From Streptomyces sp. NBC_00443 (GTDB lineage: Bacteria > Actinomycetota > Actinomycetes > Streptomycetales > Streptomycetaceae), in contig NZ_CP107917.1 of the NCBI RefSeq assembly GCF_036014175.1, positions 1,178,001-1,242,000 on the forward strand: DNA of 64,000 nucleotides, given 5' to 3'. This document shows positions 17,772-26,087 of the stretch, piece after piece. The position numbers and the translations under genes are program-made. Numbering within the stretch: position 1 is the first letter of the stretch; each line of letters opens with the position of its first letter. The notes beneath the pieces are model-generated. The model was given only the letters and a program-made list of their open reading frames with translations. It ran no database searches and had not been told where the DNA came from.

Positions 17772-18608
17772 ATGGCCGACGCCCGCGAGCACGTACTCGA
17801 CGGAAGCCGGGGATCGATCGTCGTACGCGAGTGGCCGAGCCGCGGCCGGCCTCGCTACCTCGCGCTCGTGGTCCATGGCTACGGCGAGCACGTCGGCCGG
17901 TACGCCGAGGTGGCGGACGTCCTGGTCAGGCACGGTGCTGCCGTGTTCGGGCCCGATCATGTCGGTCATGGCAGGTCGGCGGGTGAGCGCGTGGTGATCG
18001 AGGACTTCGAGGACGTGGTCGCCGATCTGCACGCGGTCGCCGGGCTGGGCCGGGCCGCGCATCCGGATGTGCCGGTCGTCATGGTCGGGCACTCCATGGG
18101 CGGCCTGATCGCGGCCCGCTACGCCCAGCTCCACGGCGACGGGCTCGCCGCCCTGGCGCTGTCCGGGCCAGTGATCGGCGACTGGGAGCTGCCCCGCCGG
18201 CTGCTCGCCCTCGACGAGATCCCCGACACGCCCATCAGCCCGGCCTCGCTCTCCCGCGACCCCGCGGTCGGCGCGGCGTACGTGGCGGATCCGCTGGTCT
18301 GGCACGGGCCGATGAAGCGGCCGACGGTCGAGGCGTTCGCCCGGATGCTGGACACCGTGTCCAAGGGCGGCGACCTCGGAAACCTGCCGCTGCTGTGGCA
18401 GCACGGCGACGACGACCGGCTGGTCCCGCTCACGGGTAGCCGCGTCGGCGTCGAGGAACTGCGCGGGAGCGAGCCGTCAGGCCACTCCGGGCACACCTAC
18501 CGCGAACGCATCTATCCGCAAGCCCGGCACGAGGTGTTCAACGAGACGAACAAGGCGGACGTCTTCGCGGACCTGACCCGCTTCCTGGACGGCGTGTTCG
18601 CACACTGA
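17772..18608 (+). CDS. Alpha/beta hydrolase, monoacylglycerol lipase-like
   Basis: 278-residue serine hydrolase of the monoglyceride lipase/lysophospholipase group. The oxyanion motif HGYGEHVGRYAEVADVL, the nucleophile elbow VGHSMGG, a late Asp in WQHGDDDRLVP and His in YPQARHEVFNE form a complete triad. There is no signal peptide. ATG 17772 is preceded by GGAGGAAGC. It is divergent from the thiolase, which could use fatty-acid products, a possible link that is only inferred. Confidence 0.85.
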   Translation: MADAREHVLDGSRGSIVVREWPSRGRPRYLALVVHGYGEHVGRYAEVADVLVRHGAAVFGPDHVGHGRSAGERVVIEDFEDVVADLHAVAGLGRAAHPDVPVVMVGHSMGGLIAARYAQLHGDGLAALALSGPVIGDWELPRRLLALDEIPDTPISPASLSRDPAVGAAYVADPLVWHGPMKRPTVEAFARMLDTVSKGGDLGNLPLLWQHGDDDRLVPLTGSRVGVEELRGSEPSGHSGHTYRERIYPQARHEVFNETNKADVFADLTRFLDGVFAH

Positions 18609-18732
18609 GACACGTCGCGTTTTGCACCGGTTCGCCCTGGGCACCCGCGCCCGCATGGGGCGGTACCAGCGTCGCACCCGCGTCGCACCGCTCCGCACTG
18701 GCCCCACCACGCCAGAAATGGAGGAGCGCGGA

Positions 18733-19215
18733 ATGACTGTCGTCAAGAGCACGCTTCCCGAACCGGCTCGCCGCGTCGCCGGCGAGGCCCTGCAGAGCAC
18801 TCTCGTCGATCTTCTCGGACTCTCGCTGATCGGAAAGCAGGCGCACTGGAACATCGTGGGCCCGCGGTTCCGCTCGATCCATCTGCAGCTCGACGAGGTC
18901 GTCTCGGTGACCCGCGCGTTCTCCGACACCGTCGCCGAACGCTCCGCCGCACTCGGTCTGCCGCCCGACGGCCGGCCGGAGACCATCGCCGCGACCTACA
19001 CGCTGCCCGGCCCCAAGGAGGGCTGGGTCCGCGACAACGAGGTCGTCCAGCTCGTCGTGGACTCCCTGGCGGCGGCCATAGAGCGGCTGCGCGCACGCAT
19101 CACCGCGACCGCCGAGCCGGACCCGGTGACGCAGGACCTGCTGATCGGCATCACGAGCGAGCTGGAGAAGCAGCGCTGGATGTTCGACGCCGAGAACTGG
19201 CCGCGCGACGAGTGA
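18733..19215 (+). CDS. dps: Dps-family DNA-protecting ferritin
   Basis: 160-residue member of the Dps family, which forms dodecamers that oxidise and store iron and protect DNA in stress or stationary phase. The ferroxidase-site pattern is present: KQAHWNIVGPRFRSIHLQLDE gives the inter-subunit His, Asp and Glu ligands near residues 36-56 (motif shown in part as QAHWNIVG and HLQLDE). ATG 18733 follows GGAGGAGCGCG at normal spacing; ATG 18718 would put the start on top of that site. The following genes for DUF3140 and an HhH-GPD protein suggest a DNA-protection/repair grouping. Confidence 0.9.
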   Translation: MTVVKSTLPEPARRVAGEALQSTLVDLLGLSLIGKQAHWNIVGPRFRSIHLQLDEVVSVTRAFSDTVAERSAALGLPPDGRPETIAATYTLPGPKEGWVRDNEVVQLVVDSLAAAIERLRARITATAEPDPVTQDLLIGITSELEKQRWMFDAENWPRDE

Positions 19216-19306
19216 CACCGACACCCACACCCACACCGCGATACGCCGTACGCCGTACGCCCGGAGCCGTACGCCCGGAGCCGTACCCGCAGAGAAGGGG
19301 CACACC

Positions 19307-19639
19307 GTGACCGACGCCCTCGAACTCGACGCACTGTGGCAGGAGTTCCACCGCGTCGTGAACATGACCTCGCAGGAGCTGGCCACCTGGCTGCGGGTCA
19401 GTGACGCGGACGAGGAGACCGAGCCGCTGCCGGACCAGGCCGGCACGCCGACCGGTCAGCACGTCCTCGCGATCCTCCAGAAGCGACGCACGGACCTCAC
19501 GGACGACGATGTCCAGATCATGTACGACGTCGTGGACACCGTCACCGACCAGGCGGACCTCGAGAACGAGCCCGAGCCCGAACAGACCCGCCGTCGGCAT
19601 CAGCTGATGACGATCGGCCACGACCCGCTGAGGCCATGA
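19307..19639 (+). CDS. DUF3140 protein
   Basis: 110-residue acidic protein typical of DUF3140: WQEFHRVVNMTSQELATWL near the N-terminus, GQHVLAILQKRRTDLTDDD in the middle and RRRHQLMTIGHDPL at the end. The function is unknown; homologues are often next to repair or stress genes. GTG 19307 has GAAGGGG upstream. Its stop overlaps the next start (ATGA), so the two are translationally coupled. The 90-base gap before it contains two tandem copies of a 14-base unit rich in GCCGTACGC. Confidence 0.85.
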   Translation: MTDALELDALWQEFHRVVNMTSQELATWLRVSDADEETEPLPDQAGTPTGQHVLAILQKRRTDLTDDDVQIMYDVVDTVTDQADLENEPEPEQTRRRHQLMTIGHDPLRP

Positions 19640-20283
19640 GCAACGACAAGCGAGTCGTACGGGAACTCGTCCGCGCGCACGGGCAGACGTTCGCCGAGGA
19701 GGCCGGCATCCGGCTGCGGAACACCCCGCAGCCGCTGTACCGGCTGCTGGTACTCGCACACCTGCTCAGCGCCCGCATCCGCGGCTCGATCGCCGTCGAC
19801 ACCGCCCGCTCCCTCCATGACGCGGGGCTGCGCGATCCGCGCCGGATGGCCGACGCCGACTGGCAGGAACGGGTCGACGCGCTGGGCCGGGGCGGCTATC
19901 GGCGCTACGACGAGCGCACGGCCACCCAACTCGGCGAAGATGCCGCGCTGTTGAACGACCGGTGGGGCGGCGACCTGCGGCGGCTGCGCAAGGAGGCGGA
20001 CGGCGACGTCGCCGAACTGCGCCGCCTGCTGAGGGAGTTCCCCGGTGTGGGACCGTCCGGTGCCGACATCTTCCTGCGCGAGGCCCAGCGGGTCTGGCCG
20101 GAAGTGGCGCCCTACCTGGACTCCAAGGCGCTCGCGGGTGCCCGGCGGCTCGGTCTGCCCAAGGACCCGGAACGGGTTGCCGGCCTCGCCGGGAACACCG
20201 AACCGGCCGTGCTGGCCGCCGCGTTGGTGCGGGCCTCGCTCGACAAGGAGGTGGCCGAAGACAGTCTCCGCCGGGCCGCGTGA
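19636..20283 (+). CDS. HhH-GPD/endonuclease III-like protein
   Basis: 215-residue helical protein related to the HhH-GPD DNA glycosylase fold. The helix-hairpin-helix appears as FPGVGPSGADIFLREA near residues 137-152, followed by the Asp of PYLDSKAL, where glycosylases have the catalytic Asp. The iron-sulfur Cys cluster of endonuclease III is absent. It may act in base-excision repair, but activity is not shown by sequence alone. It overlaps the DUF3140 stop by four bases. Confidence 0.75.
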   Translation: MSNDKRVVRELVRAHGQTFAEEAGIRLRNTPQPLYRLLVLAHLLSARIRGSIAVDTARSLHDAGLRDPRRMADADWQERVDALGRGGYRRYDERTATQLGEDAALLNDRWGGDLRRLRKEADGDVAELRRLLREFPGVGPSGADIFLREAQRVWPEVAPYLDSKALAGARRLGLPKDPERVAGLAGNTEPAVLAAALVRASLDKEVAEDSLRRAA

Positions 20284-20332
20284 TCGTGGAAGACTGCTCA
20301 CAACTCACCGTTGTCGAGCACAGGAGGCCTGC

Positions 20333-21163
20333 GTGGCGGGGAGCGAGTCGGGAACCGGGTCGGCGACCCAGTCGGCCGTGTCCCGTATCGACACGAGCAG
20401 GCCGCATCCGGCCCGGGTGTACGACTGGTTCCTCGGCGGCAAGGACAACTACCCGGTCGACGAGGAGCTCGGCCGCCGGATCACGGCGATGCAGGGCGAC
20501 GCTCCGCGGCATGCGCGGGCCAACCGCCGGTTCATGCAGCGGGCCACCCGGGCGGTCGTCCAGGAAACGGGGATCCGGCAGTTCCTCGACGTCGGCTCCG
20601 GCATCCCGACCGAGCCCAACCTGCACCAGATCGCCCAGTCCGCCGTCCCGGACGCGCGGGTGGTCTACGTCGACAACGACCCGATCGTGCTCGCGCACGC
20701 GGAGGCCCTGCTGCGCGGCACTCCGGAAGGCGTGACCGAGTATGTGCAGGCCGACGCGCGTGAGCCGGAGCGGATTCTCGAACAGGCGGCGTCGGTCCTC
20801 GACCTCGACCGGCCCGTCGCCCTGTCCCTGATCGCGCTGCTGCACTTCATCGCGGACGACGACGGCGCCCACCGGCTCGTGGACACGCTGGTCGGCGCGC
20901 TGGCGCCGGGCAGCTGTCTGGTGCTGTCGGCGATGACGGCGGACTTTGAACCGGAGAACGTCCGTCGGGGCATCGCCGCCTACAACGCGAGCGGGGTGAC
21001 GCTCGTGGCCCGTTCGCACGCCGAAATGGGTCGGCTCTTCAGGGGACTTGAGCTGCTGGAGCCCGGGATCGTCTCGCTGTCGGACTGGCGGCCGGGCGCG
21101 GGCGAGCTCGGAGCGAACGAAATCCCCGTGTCACTGTACGGCGCGGTCGGCCTGAAGCCCTGA
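20333..21163 (+). CDS. SAM-dependent methyltransferase, DUF574 family (paralogue 1)
   Basis: 276-residue protein of the actinobacterial DUF574 methyltransferase family. The SAM-binding region reads FLDVGSGIPTEPNLHQIAQ, followed by ARVVYVDNDPIVLAHAEALL; the N-terminal RVYDWFLGGKDNYPVDEEL is a family hallmark. The substrates of this expanded family are mostly unknown. GTG 20333 is preceded by CAGGAGG. A second paralogue lies at 31676. Confidence 0.88.
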   Translation: MAGSESGTGSATQSAVSRIDTSRPHPARVYDWFLGGKDNYPVDEELGRRITAMQGDAPRHARANRRFMQRATRAVVQETGIRQFLDVGSGIPTEPNLHQIAQSAVPDARVVYVDNDPIVLAHAEALLRGTPEGVTEYVQADAREPERILEQAASVLDLDRPVALSLIALLHFIADDDGAHRLVDTLVGALAPGSCLVLSAMTADFEPENVRRGIAAYNASGVTLVARSHAEMGRLFRGLELLEPGIVSLSDWRPGAGELGANEIPVSLYGAVGLKP

Positions 21164-21194
21164 AGCCCTGACCCAGCCCCCGACTCGAAGCCGC

Positions 21195-21887
21195 TCACCC
21201 GAGCAACCACCCTCCGTCCACCGCGAGTTCGACCGCGTTGACCGACCGGTTGCGCAGCAGGAAGTCCACCGCGTCCACGACGTCGGCCATCGTGGCGAGC
21301 TGCCCGGTGGGGGTCCTGGCGCGCAGCCCCGCCAGCACCTCGCCGGGCTTGGCCAGCCAGTGCGGACTGTCGCCCACGACCCCGGGATGCACGGCGTTGA
21401 CCCGTACCGGCGCCAGCTCGACGGCGAGGGTGTTCACCAGCCCGCCCACACCCGCGTTGACGGTCGCCACCGTCGTCGCGCCGACGTACGGGCGCTCCTT
21501 GGCCTGTCCGCCGAAGAGCACGATCGCGCTGTCGTCGTGCAGCCGTGGGCGCAGGGTGTGCACGACCTCGGTGTAGCCGACGAGCTTGAGCGTGACGAGT
21601 CGCACGGCGGCGTCGATGTCGTACTCGGTGACCCGGTTGTCGTCCCGGGAGACGCCCGCGATCACCAGGTGGTCCAGGCGCCCGACGCCGGCCAGCGCGG
21701 CGGCGATCTCCCGAGGCTGCGACAGATCAAGGGCGATGCCCTGAGCGGCGCCGATCTCCTTGGCCACCGTGTCGGCGCGATGGGCGTCACGGCCGGTGAG
21801 GACCACCTCGTCACCACGCTGCGCGCGGGAGCGGGCGAACTCGCGGCCGATCCCGGAGGTGCCGCCCACGACGAGCACACTGCTCAT
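21195..21887 (-). CDS. SDR-family short-chain oxidoreductase
   Basis: 230-residue short-chain dehydrogenase. The cofactor motif VVGGTSGIGREFAR starts near residue 5 and LTGRD follows. The usual catalytic YxxxK is not clear: the place normally occupied by it reads RPYVGATTVATVNAGV, with Tyr but no Lys four residues later, so catalysis may be altered. It is the last gene of the six-gene operon and its start overlaps the bicupin stop (ATGA). Confidence 0.82.
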   Translation of the reverse strand: MSSVLVVGGTSGIGREFARSRAQRGDEVVLTGRDAHRADTVAKEIGAAQGIALDLSQPREIAAALAGVGRLDHLVIAGVSRDDNRVTEYDIDAAVRLVTLKLVGYTEVVHTLRPRLHDDSAIVLFGGQAKERPYVGATTVATVNAGVGGLVNTLAVELAPVRVNAVHPGVVGDSPHWLAKPGEVLAGLRARTPTGQLATMADVVDAVDFLLRNRSVNAVELAVDGGWLLG

Positions 21888-22759
21888 GATCCCAGCGCCT
21901 CCCTCAGATACTCCCAGTCCCGCGTGAAGCGGTAGGAGTGCCGGGGCGGCGGCTGCGGCGCCTGGGTCTCCAGCCAACGCAGGGGTCCCTCCCCCGCGTT
22001 GGCGAACCCGTGCACACAGCCGGCGCCCGCCCACGCGAGGTCGCCGGGCCCGAGCCGGTACCGCTCGCCGTCGAAGGTGGCGTCCACGGCCCCCTCCAGG
22101 AACAGGTACGTCTCCTCGAAGGGATGGTCGTGCGTGCCGGCCACCCCGTCCGGCGCGTACTGCACCATGAACATGGTCGAGGCGACGGCGCCGAGATCGC
22201 CGTCGACCATCATCTTCACGGTGATCCCGCTGTACACGAGCAACGCGGTCCGCATGCTCGCCGACACCGCGAGCAGGTCCTGCGCCTGCTTGCCGTGATC
22301 CATCTGCGTGGGCTCGAAGTGGCCGAAGGACCGGGTGCGCGGGTCGCGGACGTCGATGCGTACGGGGTCGCGGGCCGGCAGCGCGGGCACCGCCTGGGTG
22401 TCGTGGCCGTAGCGGGCCCGCGGCACCGGCGCGAGCATGTCGGCCCAGCGTCCGGCGGTGTCTCCGGCGCCGCGCCAGGCATGTGGGACGCCGGTCGGGA
22501 GGAGACCGTAGTCGCCCTCTTCGAGGAGGTACGACCCGTCGGGGACGTCGAGGATCACGGCCCCGTCGAGCACATGGAAGCTCTCCTCGTACGAGTGCAC
22601 ATGCGTGCCGACCCGGCCGTCGGGCCGTATCTCGCACACGCCGAAGCCGGTGTGCACGCTGCCGTCGCCCTCTGCGACCAACTCCCGGCGCCGGTGGCCG
22701 AGTTCGTCATAGGGCGGCTCCGGGACGTCGGCGGCCCGGCGCACCAGGTGTCCGGTCAT
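21884..22759 (-). CDS. Bicupin protein
   Basis: 291-residue protein with two cupin domains. Domain 1 contains GTHVHSYEESFHVLDGAVILDV and LPTGVPHAW; domain 2 contains AGTHDHPFEETYLFLEGAV and AGAGCVHGF, both with the metal-binding His/His/Glu/His order. This resembles bicupin hydrolases or dioxygenases such as ureidoglycine aminohydrolase, but no allantoin gene is present, so no activity is assigned. It overlaps both neighbours by four bases, so it is an integral operon member. Confidence 0.85.
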   Translation of the reverse strand: MTGHLVRRAADVPEPPYDELGHRRRELVAEGDGSVHTGFGVCEIRPDGRVGTHVHSYEESFHVLDGAVILDVPDGSYLLEEGDYGLLPTGVPHAWRGAGDTAGRWADMLAPVPRARYGHDTQAVPALPARDPVRIDVRDPRTRSFGHFEPTQMDHGKQAQDLLAVSASMRTALLVYSGITVKMMVDGDLGAVASTMFMVQYAPDGVAGTHDHPFEETYLFLEGAVDATFDGERYRLGPGDLAWAGAGCVHGFANAGEGPLRWLETQAPQPPPRHSYRFTRDWEYLREALGS

Positions 22760-24108
22760 GCGGCGCTCTTCGCCTCCTTTGCGGCCAGGAGCCGGTCGCG
22801 GGACTCCTCGACCAGTCGGCGGGCCCGGTCGACGTCGGCCACGAGCCGGCCCTCACGCTTGCGGATCACGCCGTCGACGATGACCGTGTCGACGTTGGAG
22901 ACGTCCGCCGACAGCGTCACCGCGGCGGCCGCGTCGTGCACCGGCACGACGTTCAGCGCGGTGGCGTCGACCGCGACGACATCGGCGCGCTTGCCGGGGG
23001 TCAGGGAGCCGGTGCGGTCCTCGACGCCCGCGACGTGGGCGCCGTTACGTGTCGCGATCTCCAGCATCTGACGTGCCGTCAGCATCGTTTCGGGTACGGG
23101 CAGGTTGGCCTTCCAGCAGTCGGCGTTGACCCGGGCGCGCTCGGCGCCGAAGGCCGCGCGGATCTGGGTGAACATGTCGCCGGGCGCGGTGGTGACGACG
23201 TCGATGCTGAGGGAGGGCCGCAGTCCGAACTCGATGGCCTTCATGACGGGCGGCCAGCCGTGCCCCATCTGCTCCTCCACCTGCGGTGCGATCGAGACCG
23301 TGCCGCCGCTGTCGGCGACCATCTGCCACTCCTCCTCGCTGAGGTAGCAGCAGTGGACATAGGTGGTGCCGGGGCCGAGCAGCCCCAGACCCTGGAGCTG
23401 CTTGACCATGCCGAAGCGGCCCGCCAGGCGGCCCATCGCCACGTGCACGGTGATCGGGATGCCCAGCTCGCGGGCGAGGGCCCACTCGGCGGTGACGACG
23501 TCGTTGGTGCAGAAGCCGGGGCCGCGGGTGGCCAGGCCCATGGTCAGCAGGCCGTCGTCGGAGGAGAAGTAGGCGCTGCGGATGCGTCGTACGTCGTCGC
23601 CAGGGATCGCGATCTTGCTGTCGAACCAGTAGTCGGCCAGTGAGGTGTTGGCGCTGCCATACGCGTACTGCGCGCGGATGCCGGTCTCCGTGAGCGCCTG
23701 GACCGCGGCGTCCGGATGCGCGGGCGTGTTGTTGATGTGGGACCAGTCGACGAGGGTCGTGATGCCTGCGTTGAGGCACTCCAGTGATCCCGCGAGGTTG
23801 GCCGCGTACACGTCCTCGGGGGTGTACAGCGGCGCGAAGGAGTCGAGGATGTCGACGAAGTAGTCGTCCAGGGTGGCGTCGGGGGCGACGTTGCGGATCG
23901 ACGCCTCCCAGGTGTGGCGGTGGGTGTCGACGAAGCCGGGGATCACGATACGGCCGGTCATGTCGAGCACTTCCGCGTCGGCGCTGATGTCCGGCTCCAC
24001 CGCCGTGATCTTCCCGTCCTCGATGAGGACGTCCCCCTGGGGGAGGTCCCCGACTGCGGGGTCCATCGACAGCACGTGACCGGCTCGCAGGAGTATACGA
24101 TCGGGCAT
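22756..24108 (-). CDS. Amidohydrolase, ATZ/TRZ-SsnA-like deaminase/chlorohydrolase family
   Basis: 450-residue metal-dependent hydrolase. The first metal site is DTHRHTWEASIRN near residue 63, later ligands are in PITVHVAMG and YVHCCYLSEEE, and the Asp in LSIDVVTTAPGDMF. The N- and C-terminal beta-sandwich segments are typical (LLRAGHVLSMD; LTPGKRADVVAVD). The family removes amino or chloro groups from heterocycles or guanidines; the substrate is unknown. ATG 24108 follows GGAGGAAGAG. It lies 33 bases downstream of the E1 beta gene. Confidence 0.85.
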   Translation of the reverse strand: MPDRILLRAGHVLSMDPAVGDLPQGDVLIEDGKITAVEPDISADAEVLDMTGRIVIPGFVDTHRHTWEASIRNVAPDATLDDYFVDILDSFAPLYTPEDVYAANLAGSLECLNAGITTLVDWSHINNTPAHPDAAVQALTETGIRAQYAYGSANTSLADYWFDSKIAIPGDDVRRIRSAYFSSDDGLLTMGLATRGPGFCTNDVVTAEWALARELGIPITVHVAMGRLAGRFGMVKQLQGLGLLGPGTTYVHCCYLSEEEWQMVADSGGTVSIAPQVEEQMGHGWPPVMKAIEFGLRPSLSIDVVTTAPGDMFTQIRAAFGAERARVNADCWKANLPVPETMLTARQMLEIATRNGAHVAGVEDRTGSLTPGKRADVVAVDATALNVVPVHDAAAAVTLSADVSNVDTVIVDGVIRKREGRLVADVDRARRLVEESRDRLLAAKEAKSAA

Positions 24109-24141
24109 CGCTCTTCCTCCCATGGTGTTCGGACGGGACGT

Positions 24142-25122
24142 TCAATAGGCGGCGAGCTTCCTCACGGCCGTGACGACCTTGTCGACGGTGGGAATCACCC
24201 GTTCCTCCAGCGCGTCGGCGAACGGCAGCGGAACGCACTCGCCCGCCACCCGCCTGACCGGCGCGTCCAGCAGGCCGAACCCCTCGTCCGCGACGACCGA
24301 GACGACCGTCGCGCCCCAGCCGCCCTGGTACGGGTTCTCCTCGACGGTGACGAGCCGCGAGGTCCGCCCGAGCGACGCGAGCACGGTGCTCATGTCCAGC
24401 GGCACCAGACAGCGCAGATCGACGACCTCCGCCTCGATGCCCTCGCCGGACAGCAGGTCGGCGGCCTTCAGCGCGAGCGGCACCATCGAGGCGAGGGCGA
24501 CGAGGGTGACGTCGGCGCCCTCGCGGACGACTGCGGCCCGGCCCAGCTCGACGACGTGGTCCGGCGGTGCGGGTGCGCCCTTGGAGGCGAGCAGCGCCTT
24601 GTGCTCGAAGAGGACGACCGGGTCGTCGCTGCGGATCGCCGCCGCCATCATGCCGGTCACGTCGGCGGGAGTCGCCGGTGCGGCGATCTTCAGACCGGGC
24701 ACGGTGAGCGCCCAGTTCTCGGTCGCCTGGGAGTGCTGCGCGCCGAAGCCGAGCCCGCCGCCGTTGGCGGTGCGCACCACGAGCGGGACGGTGACCTGGC
24801 CGCCCGTCATGTACCGCACCTTGGGGATCTCATTGGCGAGATAGTCCCAGCAGCAGGCCAGGAAGTCGGAGAACATGATCTCGGCGACGGGCCGCATCCC
24901 GGTCATCGCGGCGCCCATGGCGGCCCCCACTATGGCCTGTTCGGAGATCGGCGTGTCCCACACCCGCTCGGGCCCGAACTCCTCGAGCAGCCCGACGGTC
25001 GTCTTGAACACCCCGCCCGCCGCACCGATGTCCTCGCCCAGGCACACGACGGACGGATCGCGCCGCATCTCCCGCGCGATGCCCTCGGCGACCGCCTCCC
25101 GATAACTGATCACGTCCGCCAC
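24142..25122 (-). CDS. 2-oxoacid/acetoin dehydrogenase E1 component, beta subunit
   Basis: 326-residue beta subunit of a heterotetrameric thiamine-diphosphate E1. Typical segments are CLGEDIGAAGGVFKTT, TPISEQAIVGAAMGAAMTG and TANGGGLGFGAQHSQ, with the C-terminal transketolase domain from about residue 200. It would decarboxylate a 2-oxoacid or cleave acetoin with the alpha subunit next door. There is no E2 or E3 gene in this operon. GTG 25122 is preferred because GGAGG lies six bases upstream; GTG 25113 is possible. Confidence 0.88.
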   Translation of the reverse strand: MADVISYREAVAEGIAREMRRDPSVVCLGEDIGAAGGVFKTTVGLLEEFGPERVWDTPISEQAIVGAAMGAAMTGMRPVAEIMFSDFLACCWDYLANEIPKVRYMTGGQVTVPLVVRTANGGGLGFGAQHSQATENWALTVPGLKIAAPATPADVTGMMAAAIRSDDPVVLFEHKALLASKGAPAPPDHVVELGRAAVVREGADVTLVALASMVPLALKAADLLSGEGIEAEVVDLRCLVPLDMSTVLASLGRTSRLVTVEENPYQGGWGATVVSVVADEGFGLLDAPVRRVAGECVPLPFADALEERVIPTVDKVVTAVRKLAAY

Positions 25123-26087
25123 GCCGCGCCTCCGTCCGCCCATACGTCGGTGAAGGCCTCGTCCGGATCGGGCGCGGGCGCCGCCTTCGCGGCCTCGACC
25201 GCCTTCTGGACGAGGGAGGTCGCCCGGTCGTCCGCCTCGCCGATCACCGCCTCCGGCACCCCCGTCTCGACGAGCCGGCCCCGCGCCAGGTCCAACGGGT
25301 CGTGCTTCAGCCAGCGTTCGACCTCCTCGGCCGGGCGGTAGGTCGCCGGATCGGAGCGGCTGTGCCCGAAGTGGCGGTAGGTCAGCGCCTCCAGCAGCGC
25401 GGGCCCGTCTCCTGCCCGGGCCCGAGCCGCGAGCCGGGCCACCGCCTCCTCGACCGCGAGGACGTCGTTGCCGTCCACCACCTCGCCCGGGATGCCGTAC
25501 GCGGGCGCCCGGTCGGCGGCGGGCCGTGGCACCGCCGTGACGTCGGCGATCGGCGTGTACTCCATGTAGAGGTTGTTCTCGCAGACGAACAGCACCGGCA
25601 GCTTCCACACGGCGGCCAGGTTGAGTGCCTCGTGGAAGGCGCCGATGTTGGTGGCGCCGTCGCCGAAGAAGGCGACCGCGATCTGGTCGGTGCCGCGCAG
25701 CCGGGCCGACCAGGCCGCGCCGGCCGCCATCGGGAGGTGGGAGCCGACGATGGCGTACGAGCCGAGCATCCCGGTGGACGCCTTGGTCAGGTGCATGGAG
25801 CCGCCCTTGGCCCCGCACAACCCCGTTGCCCGGCTCATGAGTTCGGCGAGGCACTCCTGCGGGGTGGCCCCGCGTGCCAGCGCGTGATGGTGTCCCCGGT
25901 AGGTGGCGAAGACGTAGTCGTCGGGGCGCAGGGCGGCGCTCGCGCCGACGGCGATGGCCTCGTGTCCGGCGGCCAGGTGGGTGGTGCCTTTGACGAGGCC
26001 CTGCAGGAAGAGGTCGTGGGCGGCCTTCTCCGTACGGCGGATGACGGTCATCTGCTCGTACGCGGCGAGGAGTTCGGCCGGTTCCAT
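25110..26087 (-). CDS. 2-oxoacid/acetoin dehydrogenase E1 component, alpha subunit
   Basis: 325-residue alpha subunit. The ThDP/metal motif begins FFGDGATNIGAFHEALNL and ends VLFVCENN; RGHHHALARGA and GKGGSMHL-like KGGSMHLTK are also typical. Among E1 enzymes it looks closest to the acetoin/pyruvate group, but the substrate is not determined by sequence. The ATG overlaps the M24 gene stop by one base (TGATG), and the gene overlaps the beta subunit start, so both are translated as a unit. Confidence 0.88.
   Translation of the reverse strand: MEPAELLAAYEQMTVIRRTEKAAHDLFLQGLVKGTTHLAAGHEAIAVGASAALRPDDYVFATYRGHHHALARGATPQECLAELMSRATGLCGAKGGSMHLTKASTGMLGSYAIVGSHLPMAAGAAWSARLRGTDQIAVAFFGDGATNIGAFHEALNLAAVWKLPVLFVCENNLYMEYTPIADVTAVPRPAADRAPAYGIPGEVVDGNDVLAVEEAVARLAARARAGDGPALLEALTYRHFGHSRSDPATYRPAEEVERWLKHDPLDLARGRLVETGVPEAVIGEADDRATSLVQKAVEAAKAAPAPDPDEAFTDVWADGGAAWRT

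Noticed and set aside
21884..22759. Ureidoglycine aminohydrolase (allantoin pathway) for the bicupin
   Set aside because: Only the two-cupin layout agrees; no allantoin genes are adjacent and key residues could not be checked.
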